Assembly: GCF_020733635.1 (NCBI RefSeq)
Contig: NZ_JAJFZL010000001.1
Location: 3,348,001 to 3,412,000 of the forward strand
Direction: 5' to 3'
DNA: 64,000 bases
Source: Nocardia spumae
Lineage (GTDB): Bacteria > Actinomycetota > Actinomycetes > Mycobacteriales > Mycobacteriaceae
The first letter of the stretch is position 1; every line of letters starts with the position of its first letter. The translations under genes and the position numbers were made by a program. The notes beneath the pieces were generated by a model, which saw only the letters and a list, made by a program, of their open reading frames with translations, was not told the origin of the DNA and ran no database searches. This document shows, in pieces, positions 41,114 through 49,673 of this stretch.

Positions 41114-42061
41114 TCATCGGAAGCCGTTGTGCTGATCGAGTTGTCGCCGGGTAGTGGACAGAGAATGTTCGAAGGTGGCCAGGCGCCGGCGTGGATCCAT
41201 GAAGTTCGCGCCCATCACCGCCAGATCCTCAGCGTCCGGATGCAGCCGAAGCACCTTGGTGCCGTTGTCGCGCAATCCGGTCACCTCGCGGTCGAGCTGT
41301 TCGCTCATCCGCCTGCGCAGCTGTCGTTCCAGCGCGGTCGCCGGACCGGTGGCCGGTACCGGTTCGGTGGATGCCATCGGCGCGATCACCACCAGCTCGT
41401 CTAGCTCGAGTTGTAGGAGCAGGTCGACCGAGGCGGTCGACGCGGTTCCGCCGTCGACATACCGCCGCCCGGCGATCGGCACCGGCGGGAACCAGCCCGG
41501 TATCGCCCAGGATGCGCGGATCGCTTGTCCGATGGTCGCCGCGGGGGCCTCGGGTGACCCGAACGCGACGCGCTGACCGGTGGCGTAGTCCATCGCGGCC
41601 AGCCACGTCGCCGGATGCGGGACCCAGGTGCGGCCAGGGTTGAGGCGTTCGGCCATGCGCTGCAACCAGCCGGCATCACCTCGTCCGCTCGGAAGTAGGG
41701 CCGAACCCCAGGTCAGCAGGCCTTGCCCGGCCTTCGCCGCTTCCAGCAACTCCCGCTCGGGCAGGCGCCAGCGAAGGCGCGGTGCCGGCGGAAGGCGTCC
41801 AGGGGCGGACCGAATATGTTCGGCCAGAACGGGATCGGTGCTGGTTCCGGCTTGCATGGCGACCACGTCGTCGACGCTGACTCCGCTGCCGAGCATGGTG
41901 ACGAACTCCGCGCCCGCCGACGTCCCCACGAGGGCGTCGGCTTCACGCGGGTCCCAATTCAGGGCGGTCGCCACGGAATCGAGGGCAGCGGCGATCCATG
42001 CGGCCCCGACTGTTCCGCCGCACCCGATGGCGAGCCCGCGTCGTGGGGATGTTCGGCTCAT
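41114..42061 (-). CDS. patatin-like phospholipase/esterase
   Basis: The 315-residue product has the oxyanion loop GLAIGCGGTVGAAWIAAALD, the nucleophile elbow ALVGTSAGAEFVTML (Ser in GTSAG) and the dyad Asp in GRRYVDGGTASTASVDLLL. It hydrolyses acyl esters. AGGAG lies upstream of the ATG at 42061. First in the operon and divergent from a TetR gene, it may hydrolyse the ester produced by the BVMO. Confidence 0.87.
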   Translation of the reverse strand: MSRTSPRRGLAIGCGGTVGAAWIAAALDSVATALNWDPREADALVGTSAGAEFVTMLGSGVSVDDVVAMQAGTSTDPVLAEHIRSAPGRLPPAPRLRWRLPERELLEAAKAGQGLLTWGSALLPSGRGDAGWLQRMAERLNPGRTWVPHPATWLAAMDYATGQRVAFGSPEAPAATIGQAIRASWAIPGWFPPVPIAGRRYVDGGTASTASVDLLLQLELDELVVIAPMASTEPVPATGPATALERQLRRRMSEQLDREVTGLRDNGTKVLRLHPDAEDLAVMGANFMDPRRRLATFEHSLSTTRRQLDQHNGFR

Positions 42062-42104
42062 GCGTACTCCTTGCTCCAGCCACGTCCACAAGTGGACTGA
42101 CGTA

Positions 42105-42124
42105 TCATTCCACTGACGGAATGA
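42105..42124. promoter_or_regulatory. TetR operator, TCATTCC-n6-GGAATGA
   Basis: The perfect 7-bp arms TCATTCC (42105-42111) and GGAATGA (42118-42124) lie between the divergent patatin and TetR starts. A further TCCACT/AGTGGA pair overlaps it. Confidence 0.75.
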
Positions 42125-42141
42125 AATGTCACTCAACTTCG

Positions 42142-42834
42142 ATGGAAGCTATCATCACTGGCGTGGCCGGACCGAAGTCAATCGGGGACAAGCGCGCTCA
42201 GCGAGCGGAACGCATGCGCGAGGAAACGCGCCGCGACATCATCGAAGCCGCCTTCGATTGCTTCGCCGAAAGCGGATACCACGACACCTCGATCGCTGAC
42301 ATCGCGACCCGGCTGGGGATCGGCCACGGCACCTTCTACCGGTACTTCCAGAACAAGCGCGACATCGTCGATCATGTCGTGGACGACCTGTTCGGCCGGG
42401 TCCTGGAAGCGCTGGCGGCCGAAAACGCCCCCGCCGCCGCGGATACTCTGGAGGACTACCGTGCCCAGGTCGGCCGCATCGCCGACGGCTTGACCGACCT
42501 GCTGTACTCCGACCCCCGCATTCCCCGATTGCTGTTCACCGGGCTGGGCGGTGTCGATTCCGAACTCAACAAGCGAATGTTCGGCGTCCTCGACTCGGCC
42601 AACACGCTGACCGCCGGTTACCTCGAACACGGGATCGAACGCGGTTATCTGAGCGCCGAACTCGATGTCGACCACACGGCAGAGGCGATTATGGGCATGC
42701 TGCTGGCGGGTGTTCTGGCCGTCGCCAGAGATACCGCGGAATCGGCCGCGGTGGATGGGAACGAGCCGACCGAACGGCAACGGCGACTCAGTCGAGCGAT
42801 CCAGCGGCTGATGTTCGACGGAATCACCCCCTGA
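42142..42834 (+). CDS. TetR family transcriptional regulator
   Basis: The 230-residue product has a long basic N-terminus (DKRAQRAERMREETRRDIIE) followed by the HTH ESGYHDTSIADIATRLGIGH then GTFYRYFQNKRDIVDHVVDD. The ATG at 42142 is chosen because an earlier ATG at 42121 lies inside the probable operator. It likely represses the patatin/BVMO/SDR operon and itself. Confidence 0.86.
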   Translation: MEAIITGVAGPKSIGDKRAQRAERMREETRRDIIEAAFDCFAESGYHDTSIADIATRLGIGHGTFYRYFQNKRDIVDHVVDDLFGRVLEALAAENAPAAADTLEDYRAQVGRIADGLTDLLYSDPRIPRLLFTGLGGVDSELNKRMFGVLDSANTLTAGYLEHGIERGYLSAELDVDHTAEAIMGMLLAGVLAVARDTAESAAVDGNEPTERQRRLSRAIQRLMFDGITP

Positions 42835-42937
42835 CCCACCGAACCGGCTCCGCTGCCGGGGTGTAGGACCTTCCCGATACGACCGAGCTGTGCCCGCGTC
42901 CGACCGAACCGGTTGGCACACTGCAGCTGTGGCGACG

Positions 42938-43891
42938 ATGGGACGGACCGGGCGGGTGTCGATCCGAACCCGGTCGATCGGATGGTGTCTGATCTCGTGG
43001 GCGTTGTTCGCGAGTTCCGGATCACTGGCCAAGGCGGTGATGGTGACCGGTTGGTCGGCGGCGACGGTGACCTCGGTGCGGATCACGCTGGCCGTGGCAC
43101 TACTGGTGCCGGTGGTTGCCCTGCTGCGACCGCGGGCGTTGCGGTTCCGTCCTACCGATCTGTGGTTGCTGCTCGGCTACGGGGTGCTCGGCGTCGCCGG
43201 AGTACAGCTGCTGTTCTTCGTCGCCGTAGCCCGGGTCCCGGTGGGAGTGGCGATGGTGCTGGTCAATCTCGCGCCCGCGCTCGTCGCGCTGTGGGTGCGC
43301 ATCGTGCGGCGTACTCGGCTGGCGGGGCGGGTGTGGCTCGGCATCGGATTGGCTGTCGTCGGATTGGCGTTCGTCGCGCAGCTCTGGCAGGGCGCGCGGC
43401 TGGACCTGCTCGGTATCGCCGGGCTGGGCTCGGCGATCTGCTCGGCCGGATATTTCCTGCTCGGTGAGCACGGCGCGAGCAAGCATGACCCGCTCGGGCT
43501 GACGGCGGCCGGGTTGGCGATCGGTGCCGTGGTGGTGGGCCTGTTCACCCCGCCCTGGTCGCTGCCCTCCCAGCTACTCTCGGCCCCTGCGGAATTGAGT
43601 GGTGTGCGGGTGCCGGTGTGGCTGGTGCTGCTGGTACTGGCCGTGGTCGGCACCGTGCTGCCCTACCTGGCGGGGCTTCGAGCTCTGCGGTATCTGCCCT
43701 CGGCTCCGGCGAGCGTGCTGGTCGTGGTGGAGCCATTGGTGGCCGCCGTGCTGGCATGGCTGCTGCTCGGCCAGTCGCTCGGGCCGGCGCAGATAGCAGG
43801 AGCGGTGATCATGCTGATCGGCGCGATGCTGGTGCAACTGGCCATGCCCGAAACCGCTTCCACACTTCCGGACCGAACGCAGAGTCGGTGA
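42938..43891 (+). CDS. EamA/DMT-family transporter
   Basis: The 317-residue protein has ten hydrophobic helices in two EamA repeats, the first starting IGWCLISWALFASSGSLAKA and the second around AGLGSAICSAGYFLLGEHGA. It ends LLGQSLGPAQIAGAVIMLIG, as the family does. It probably exports a metabolite or drug. The start is uncertain (ATG 42938, GTG 42929 or GTG 42890). Confidence 0.85.
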   Translation: MGRTGRVSIRTRSIGWCLISWALFASSGSLAKAVMVTGWSAATVTSVRITLAVALLVPVVALLRPRALRFRPTDLWLLLGYGVLGVAGVQLLFFVAVARVPVGVAMVLVNLAPALVALWVRIVRRTRLAGRVWLGIGLAVVGLAFVAQLWQGARLDLLGIAGLGSAICSAGYFLLGEHGASKHDPLGLTAAGLAIGAVVVGLFTPPWSLPSQLLSAPAELSGVRVPVWLVLLVLAVVGTVLPYLAGLRALRYLPSAPASVLVVVEPLVAAVLAWLLLGQSLGPAQIAGAVIMLIGAMLVQLAMPETASTLPDRTQSR

Positions 43892-43923
43892 TCCGAGCCT
43901 CGAGCCCGCCGGTGTGATCGAAT

Positions 43924-43949
43924 GCTGCGCCGACAGCTGTCGACGCAGC
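43924..43949. terminator. near-palindrome between convergent genes
   Basis: GCTGCGC and CGACAG pair with CTGTCG and ACGCAGC, with one mismatch over 26 bp and no loop. It sits between the convergent ends at 43891 and 44044. It could terminate transcription by forming a hairpin or could bind a protein. Confidence 0.4.
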
Positions 43950-44043
43950 GGCGCAGGTCCCGCACAGACGAGTGGTACACAGCGGGTGACCGAGTCCCGG
44001 AAAGGGCTCGCCGCGGTGCACCCCCGTCGTGTCGACCGGCAGG

Positions 44044-45309
44044 TCAGGCCATCGCGGAGACGCGGTCCGCGTCGGTGATCGCTACCGTAGGAGAATCGGG
44101 GCGTGTGGCCGGCCGGACCGGCAGGCTGGTCAAGCCGTGAATGAGCAGGCTCTTTCGCCACGTCAGATCGCTGAGTTCCCCGTCGAGCGACATATCCGGG
44201 AAGGTGGCCAGCAGCCGCGAGATCGCGGTCGTGGCCTCCATGCGGGCCAGGGCGGCGCCGAGACAGTGATGGATGCCGTGTCCGAAGGCGATGTGCCGGT
44301 TCCCGGGTCGTTCGAGGTCGATGCGGTCCGGCTCGGGGAACCGGGCGGGGTCGCGGTTGGCGGCGGCGAGCGAGATCAGGATGAACTCGTCCGCGTCGAT
44401 GTCCTGATCGCCCAACGTGATCGGGGCGGTGGTGTAGCGGGCCGTCGCAAGGTGCAGCGAGCCCTGGCAGCGCAGGATCTCCTCGACGTAGGCGGGTATC
44501 GCCTCGGGGTCCGCGCGCAACCGCTCGGCGATTGCGGGCTCGCGCAGTAGCTCGAGTACCGAGTTGCCGATCAGGTTGACGGTGGTCTCATGCCCCGCTA
44601 TCAGCAGCAGGAGCAGCATGGCGATGAGTTCGTGCTGGTCCAGGCTGTCTTCGTGGTCTTTCGCGATGATCAGTTGGGAGAGCAGGTCGTCGCGGGGGTC
44701 GTCGGTGCGTGCGGCGATCAACTTCGTCAGGTAGGTGAAGTACTTCACCCCGGCGGTGGCGCGTTCCTCGTTCGTGGCGGTGTCGCTGACGACGACAGCG
44801 GTCCACGAGCGGAAGTCTGCCTTGTCGTCGTCGGGCACCCCGAGTAGTTCGCAGATCACCGCGATCGGCAGCCGGAACGCGTAGCTGTCGATGAGGTCGA
44901 CAGTCGTTCGCGCGCTGATGTCGTCGAGCAGGGTGTCGGCGATCGAGGTGATCCTCGGTTGCAGGTCGCGGATGGCGGGGCCCGCGAACGCTTTCGCGAC
45001 GAGGCGGCGCAATCGGGTGTGCTGGGGCGGATCGGCGAACAACATGTTGTCGCTGATGGCGGTGTTGAACATCTCGGCCGCACCGTTTTTGGCCAGCACG
45101 GCCTGTCCCTCGGGTGACCCGATGCGCTTGCTGATGGTCGGCTCCGCGAAGGCTTGCTTGGCCACGTCGTGATCGACGATCAACCAGCCGAGGACACCGT
45201 CCAATCGGATTCGATGGAGGGGGCCGCGCTCGCGCAGCGCCCGGTAGGTCGCATGCGGATCCTGGTAGAAGTCGTCGGTCAGTTCGAGGATTTCCATCTC
45301 GGCTGTCAC
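44044..45309 (-). CDS. cytochrome P450
   Basis: The 421-residue soluble class I P450 has the I-helix LLLLLIAGHETTVNLIGNS (about 233-251), the ExxR motif in VEEILRC (about 275-281) and the heme ligand Cys349 in FGHGIHHCLGAALARMEA. Its length and pattern resemble CYP105/107-type biosynthetic or xenobiotic enzymes. No ferredoxin or reductase gene is adjacent, so electrons must come from elsewhere. It starts with GTG 45309 or ATG 45297. Confidence 0.92.
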   Translation of the reverse strand: MTAEMEILELTDDFYQDPHATYRALRERGPLHRIRLDGVLGWLIVDHDVAKQAFAEPTISKRIGSPEGQAVLAKNGAAEMFNTAISDNMLFADPPQHTRLRRLVAKAFAGPAIRDLQPRITSIADTLLDDISARTTVDLIDSYAFRLPIAVICELLGVPDDDKADFRSWTAVVVSDTATNEERATAGVKYFTYLTKLIAARTDDPRDDLLSQLIIAKDHEDSLDQHELIAMLLLLLIAGHETTVNLIGNSVLELLREPAIAERLRADPEAIPAYVEEILRCQGSLHLATARYTTAPITLGDQDIDADEFILISLAAANRDPARFPEPDRIDLERPGNRHIAFGHGIHHCLGAALARMEATTAISRLLATFPDMSLDGELSDLTWRKSLLIHGLTSLPVRPATRPDSPTVAITDADRVSAMA

Positions 45310-45889
45310 CGGCTACCACCGACCGGCGAAACCGTGGCTGAGCTCGAATCCAGGTAGTGCACTGTCCCTCAGTCCTTTCGACGAACGTTCTGACTTGCGA
45401 CCGATGCGGTCCGGAACGAGTAATCGATCAGGCTTGCATCGGTGAGAGGTCGAGCGGTTTTCGATCGGGTGAAACAGGAGGCCCGGCCCACAGACTAGCC
45501 ATGGTTACTGTCTAGTAAACATCTGCGTATCCGAGTAGCTTCCGTGTGATCATCGCATGGATGCGCCGCGCGGGCTGCGGGGCTACTCGGAAGTCATTGG
45601 AGCGGAGTCTTATTCGAAACCATTGAGCGAAACAGATAGTAGCTCAGCCTCATCGGCCGAACGCTTCTGTGCCGCTGCCGTCGAGCAGCGCGGTGTATGC
45701 GCGACCACGTCACGGAAAGCGCAGACAAGCCGGTGTCGCTGCCGGAAGCGCAAAGTTGTGGGCGGAGGTAGAGAAGAAGTCCCCCCTGAGATCATCGAGC
45801 ATCGCCTCAGCGAAGACAGCCGCTGGACCGGTGCTACAGACCCGTCGCCGATCGCTGGGCGATTCGGGTTCCCGGCTTGCTCGGGGTGG
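45310..45889. other. 580-bp region without a supported gene
   Basis: This region includes the P450 promoter. Frames on both strands lack family motifs. The left end of the YoeB remnant lies beyond it. Confidence 0.45.
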
Positions 45890-46131
45890 CACGACAGGAT
45901 GTGAATGACCGCGTGCTCGACCCGGTACACCAGCCGGTGGTCCTGGGTGATGCGTCGCGACCACCATCCGGACAGATGGTGTGGCAAGGGTTCCGGCTGT
46001 CCGATTCCGTCCGCGTGGCCGGTGACCGCAATGTCGTCGAACAGGCGATTGATCGTGCGTGCGGCGGCTCGGTCGTTGGCTACCGTCCAGACGTCGTTGG
46101 TCCCCGTTTCGGTGTGGAGTTGCAGCTTGAC
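45890..46131 (-). pseudogene. YoeB toxin remnant
   Basis: A continuous frame reads VKLQLHTETGTNDVWTVAND, RAAARTINRLFDDIAVTGHA, DGIGQPEPLPHHLSGWWSRR, then ITQDHRLVYRVEHAVIHILS and CHP. This matches YoeB ribosome-dependent endoribonucleases up to the last strand, where the usual RYHY end is replaced by unrelated sequence. The expected start codon is GTC. With start and C-terminal catalytic residues lost it cannot be functional. Confidence 0.75.
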
Positions 46132-46290
46132 ACCACTCCCGCCGGATCACAGTCGTCGGGCACGTCCAGACGTTCGCGGGGGACGGGTACACCCGCGGCG
46201 AATTCCGCGAGCCCAGGCTGCAGGTGCCGCGCGTTGGCGGGGGTGTCGAGCAGGTGCGCTGTCTCCGACGTTGTCAGCTGATTGACTCGA
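46128..46290 (-). pseudogene. YefM antitoxin remnant (C-terminal half)
   Basis: The frame upstream of YoeB reads TTSETAHLLDTPANARHLQP, then GLAEFAAGVPVPRERLDVPD and DCDPAGVVSS. It matches the Phd/YefM C-terminal segment (ETAYLLRSPANARRL). The N-terminal DNA-binding half is missing where the TenA-like gene begins. The stop that should end it next to the toxin start is lost. Confidence 0.7.
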
Positions 46291-46293
46291 CGG

Positions 46294-46908
46294 ATGAGCC
46301 TTTCGACGCATCTCGAAGACATCGGGCTTCCGCAGATCCGGCAACAGCTCGCCCATCCCACCGTGGCCGGTATCGCCCGGGGTGATCTGCCGGAACAGGT
46401 CTTCCGGTCCTGGCTCGAGCAGGACTATCTGTTCCTGCTCGACTACGTCCGGGTCTTCGCGCGACTCGCCTGGCAGGCACCGGCGTCCCATCTGGGCGAT
46501 CTCGTGGATCTGGCCCACGCGACCTATCACGACGAGCTCTCGTTGCATCGCTCGCTGGCCGCCGAATTCGGGGCCGATCTCGACGGTGCGGCGAAAGGGC
46601 GGACGTGCGCGGAGTATTCGGCCTTCCTGCTGGAGTCGGCGGCGTCCTACGCTGATGGTCTGGCGGCGCTGTACCCGTGCATGTGGGGCTACTCCACGCT
46701 CGGTGCGATTCTGGCGCGGAACCTGCCCGACGAGCCGCGCTATCGACGGTGGATCGAGACCTACGCCGATCCGGAATTCGCCGCATCGACTCGCCGCTGT
46801 GCCCGGATGCTCGACGAGGTCGCCCTCGACCCCGCCCGCGCCGAACGTCTTTTCCGGCAAGGTCTCCGGTTCGAGCTGGAGTTCTGGGATGTGCAGGCGA
46901 GGCCTTGA
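46294..46908 (+). CDS. TenA/PqqC-family protein (thiaminase II-like)
   Basis: The 204-residue helical bundle reads LEQDYLFLLDYVRVFARLAW, then ATYHDELSLHRSLAAEFG, ASYADGLAALYPCMWGYSTL and RWIETYADPEFAASTRRCAR. TenA hydrolyses aminopyrimidines for thiamine salvage and normally uses a Cys in its active site; here CMWGY and CAEYSAF supply nearby Cys candidates. No thiamine gene or TPP riboswitch is adjacent, so another substrate is possible. Confidence 0.82.
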   Translation: MSLSTHLEDIGLPQIRQQLAHPTVAGIARGDLPEQVFRSWLEQDYLFLLDYVRVFARLAWQAPASHLGDLVDLAHATYHDELSLHRSLAAEFGADLDGAAKGRTCAEYSAFLLESAASYADGLAALYPCMWGYSTLGAILARNLPDEPRYRRWIETYADPEFAASTRRCARMLDEVALDPARAERLFRQGLRFELEFWDVQARP

Positions 46909-47012
46909 GGCAGAACCACACGCTTCGCAGCCTCTGGTCGGCGGCCGCCGACTCGTAGTGGTGGGCGGCACGGTTCTGGTCCGCGCGACCGGCCCGGGTA
47001 AACAGACAGGAA

Positions 47013-47235
47013 CTATGCCGTGCGCCGATGCGGGTTGCGCCGGCGCTGAGTCCATCGGGGTTCGATCCGTTCACCCGGTGTCGGCGCGTCCCGAACGCCG
47101 CGCGGCTCGGGGGAAGTGATGGCATGGTCGCGGCAGCGTGTCGGTACCGGGCAGTTCGCACACACGCGCATGGCGTGTTCGGACGGGTTATCGGTCTGCG
47201 CGTAGATAGGGAAGCGGCAAGGGTGAAACTCAGGT
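47013..47235 (-). pseudogene. WhiB-like protein remnant
   Basis: A minus frame reads HPCRFPIYAQTDNPSEHAMR, then VCANCPVPTRCRDHAITSPE and PRGVRDAPTPGERIEP. It has the WhiB Cys pattern C...CxxCxxxxxC and a TPGER motif, but the GV(W)GG turn is degraded to GVRDA. No start codon or ribosome binding site is visible and the following alpha/beta hydrolase gene ends just beside it. It appears truncated at its N-terminus. Confidence 0.55.
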
Positions 47236-47257
47236 CGCTTCGCCGAGTGCTGAGGGA

Positions 47258-48079
47258 TCAGCCGATTTCGTCGAGGAATTTCTCGACGAGGCTGTTGTAG
47301 TTCGCGGGCTGCTCCATATTCGGGTAGTGACCCGCGTGGTCGATGGTGGTGCGGCGAGCGTGCGGGACCGCGTGCAGCAGGCGGTCCACGGTCGCCGTCA
47401 GGTCGGGGGAGTCGAGTGCGCCGTCGACGGCGAGTACGGGGACGCGGATGGTCCGCGCGCGAGTTGCGACATCGGCGACGCGAAGATGGTAATCCGGTTC
47501 CGGGGCAGTGTGTTTGGCCAGGGTCCGGCCCGCCATCAGTCGAAGCTTCTCGATCACGGCCGGGTCGACGTCGGCCGGCGAACGGGTCGGGCCTGCTGCC
47601 CAGGAGATGAACCCGTCCATCCATGCGGCGATATCGCCGCGCGCCAGCGCGTCCGCTTGGCTTTCGGCGGTCTTCTTCGACCAGCGGTCGCGGTACTCCG
47701 GCTCGCCGATGCCGCGGCCGCTGACGATCAGACCGTCGACCAGCTCCGGATGTTCGATCGCGGCGTCGACCGCGAGCATGGCACCCATCGATACGCCCAC
47801 GAGCACAGCGGAAGTCACCTCCAGCTGACGCAGGAGTGCGGCCAGGTCGTCGACTTGACGGAAAGGCTTTGTCGCGTTCGCGGATTCGCCGTGCCCCCGA
47901 GCGTCCGGGGCGATCACTCGATGCCGTCGGCCCAGGGCCGACAGCTGGGGATCGAACATGGTGGAGTCCACGAAGCTCGCGTGCAGCAGCACCACGGGAC
48001 GACCTTCGCCGCCGGTGTCGCGATACGCCAGAGCGCCGTCGTCGGTGTCGAAGGGGAGTGAATCGGTCGCGCCCAACAT
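47258..48079 (-). CDS. alpha/beta hydrolase
   Basis: The 273-residue protein has VVLLHASFVDSTMFDPQLSA (HG-like oxyanion), the nucleophile elbow AVLVGVSMGAMLAVDAAIEH, an acid in VLAVDGALDSPDL and the catalytic His in TTIDHAGHYPNMEQPANY. It resembles lactonases and hydrolases of the epoxide/3-oxoadipate-enol-lactonase branch. It is divergent from a MarR gene with two operator copies. The ATG at 48079 lies inside the first copy, so repression could also block translation. Confidence 0.86.
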   Translation of the reverse strand: MLGATDSLPFDTDDGALAYRDTGGEGRPVVLLHASFVDSTMFDPQLSALGRRHRVIAPDARGHGESANATKPFRQVDDLAALLRQLEVTSAVLVGVSMGAMLAVDAAIEHPELVDGLIVSGRGIGEPEYRDRWSKKTAESQADALARGDIAAWMDGFISWAAGPTRSPADVDPAVIEKLRLMAGRTLAKHTAPEPDYHLRVADVATRARTIRVPVLAVDGALDSPDLTATVDRLLHAVPHARRTTIDHAGHYPNMEQPANYNSLVEKFLDEIG

Positions 48080-48095
48080 GACAACCAAGGTGTCA
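48079..48095. promoter_or_regulatory. MarR operator copy 1
   Basis: TGACAACCAAGGTGTCA has the form TGACA-n7-TGTCA. It overlaps the start codon of the hydrolase. Confidence 0.75.
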
Positions 48096-48110
48096 TAAAT
48101 AGGGCCAGTT

Positions 48111-48127
48111 TGACAACTCGGGTGTCA
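48111..48127. promoter_or_regulatory. MarR operator copy 2
   Basis: TGACAACTCGGGTGTCA has the same form as copy 1, 32 bp away (three helical turns), and lies 12 bp before the MarR start. Confidence 0.75.
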
Positions 48128-48138
48128 TACTTGGCGTC

Positions 48139-48624
48139 GTGGACGATTCCCTCGCGCCCGATGAGCTCGCACGTCGCCTGATGGAGGTTTTTGCCGAGGT
48201 CGGCATCCTCTACCGGCATGTGTATCGAAAGATCGAGCAGGACGCGCTGCCGCCGGGACTGTCGGTCGGCGTCCGCGCCGTCTGCGATCTGCTCGCCGCC
48301 CGCGAGCCGATGACCGTTCCGCAGATGGCGCGCGCGTTGGCGTTGAGTCGCCAGTTCGTCCAGCGGATGGTCAACGACGCCCTCGAACAGGAGCTTGTCG
48401 ACACTCGCGAGAACCCGAGGCATCAACGCTCGCCGTTGGTCGGGGTGACCGCGAAGGGGCGGGCGGTGATGGCCTCGACCGCCGCTCACGAACACGCCGT
48501 GCTGCGCGGCGTCGGCGGGAACCTCACCGGCGCGGATATCGATACGTGCCTGCGAGTGCTTCGTCACCTGGGCGAGCCCTTCGCCGATGTCGACCTGGAC
48601 GGCACTGTCGGACAGCGCGATTGA
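48139..48624 (+). CDS. MarR family transcriptional regulator
   Basis: The 161-residue winged-helix protein has the recognition region MTVPQMARALALSRQFVQRM, then VNDALEQELVDTRENPRHQR and SPLVGVTAKGRAVM. It begins at GTG 48139. The two TGACA-n7-TGTCA sites between it and the divergent hydrolase gene are its probable operators. Confidence 0.86.
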   Translation: MDDSLAPDELARRLMEVFAEVGILYRHVYRKIEQDALPPGLSVGVRAVCDLLAAREPMTVPQMARALALSRQFVQRMVNDALEQELVDTRENPRHQRSPLVGVTAKGRAVMASTAAHEHAVLRGVGGNLTGADIDTCLRVLRHLGEPFADVDLDGTVGQRD

Positions 48625-48957
48625 GTGAGCGATCGTTCCTCGGTGCGTGGCTCCTCGGTTGTCGTGAGCGTGGCTCGCATTCGCCGGCCCCCCGCGCGAA
48701 TGACAGTCGCGGCGTTACTGTTTCGACGTCGGCAACGCACATCACCGCATGGAGTGTGAGGATGCCGATATGGTCGGTCGATGGTGTGATCACGGCATCG
48801 GCTCCGAGCACGCGACGGCGCCGTCATCAGTCGCTGTTCGTGGACCCGCGTGGTTGTGATGGCTTATCGTCGGGTTCTCGCGGACATCCCGGCTGTGCGA
48901 GCGGCAGTCGGCGGCCGCGTCCGGTGCTTACCCGAAACGCGACGTCAGGGAGGAAAT
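48625..48957. other. 333-bp region before the hemerythrin gene
   Basis: I saw no supported gene or clear operator. In-frame codons extend upstream of the hemerythrin start but lack conserved sequence. Confidence 0.45.
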
Positions 48958-49536
48958 GTGGACATTACCGAGCTGATTCTCGATGATCATCACGAGCAGC
49001 GGCGGCTGTTCGCGATCCTGGAGCAGATCGATCGCGGGGAAACCGGTGCGCTGTCCGCGATCTGGGGCAGGCTGGCGGCCTTCCTCGAACTGCACGCGCA
49101 GGCCGAGGAGGAGATCTTCTATCCCGCGCTGTTGCGGGCCGGGATCGAGGCTCGGCGCGCGAGCGGGCCGGAGGACGAGACACTCGACGCGATCGGCGAC
49201 CACAACGAGATCAGGGACGCGGTCGCCGAAGTAGCGCGACACCGGGTCGGCACCGACGAGTGGTACGCGGCCGTCGCGGCGGCGAACCTGGCCAACAGCG
49301 ATCATATGGCCGAGGAAGAACGCGAGGGGCTCACCGACTTCCGTCGCCTGGCCGGGCTGCAACGCCGCCATCGGCTTGCCGTCGCCTTCGCCGCCTACGA
49401 GGCGCGCAACCACGCCGGCGTCGAGCCCGTCGACAAGGATCCCGTCGATTACGTCCGCGCCGCAGAGATGACGCTGCGCACCGGGCCGAACGGATCGCTC
49501 AGCGTCGGCAGCCTGAAGCGAAATCCGCCGATCTGA
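48958..49536 (+). CDS. hemerythrin (HHE) domain protein
   Basis: The 192-residue product reads DITELILDDHHEQRRLFAIL, LAAFLELHAQAEEEIFYPAL, DAIGDHNEIRDAVAEVARHR and AANLANSDHMAEEEREGLTD. These His/Glu residues can bind a di-iron centre. HHE proteins sense or detoxify O2, NO or peroxide. The GTG at 48958 has AGGGAGG upstream. It stands alone. Confidence 0.88.
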   Translation: MDITELILDDHHEQRRLFAILEQIDRGETGALSAIWGRLAAFLELHAQAEEEIFYPALLRAGIEARRASGPEDETLDAIGDHNEIRDAVAEVARHRVGTDEWYAAVAAANLANSDHMAEEEREGLTDFRRLAGLQRRHRLAVAFAAYEARNHAGVEPVDKDPVDYVRAAEMTLRTGPNGSLSVGSLKRNPPI

Positions 49537-49673
49537 CCGTTGATTCGGGGCCGACCGCGCGGGGCTGTCCTCGGATTCTGCTGCCGCACAGTGCTTTCGG
49601 TGTCGGAGTTCGCTACCTGCCGACAGTGCGGTAGCCGTCCGCCGGGGTCGCGCGCTCGCGGCACGCGCCTCGT

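Noticed and set aside
46294..46908. TPP riboswitch for the TenA-like gene
   Set aside because: The upstream DNA is the antitoxin remnant and lacks the conserved TPP aptamer segments.
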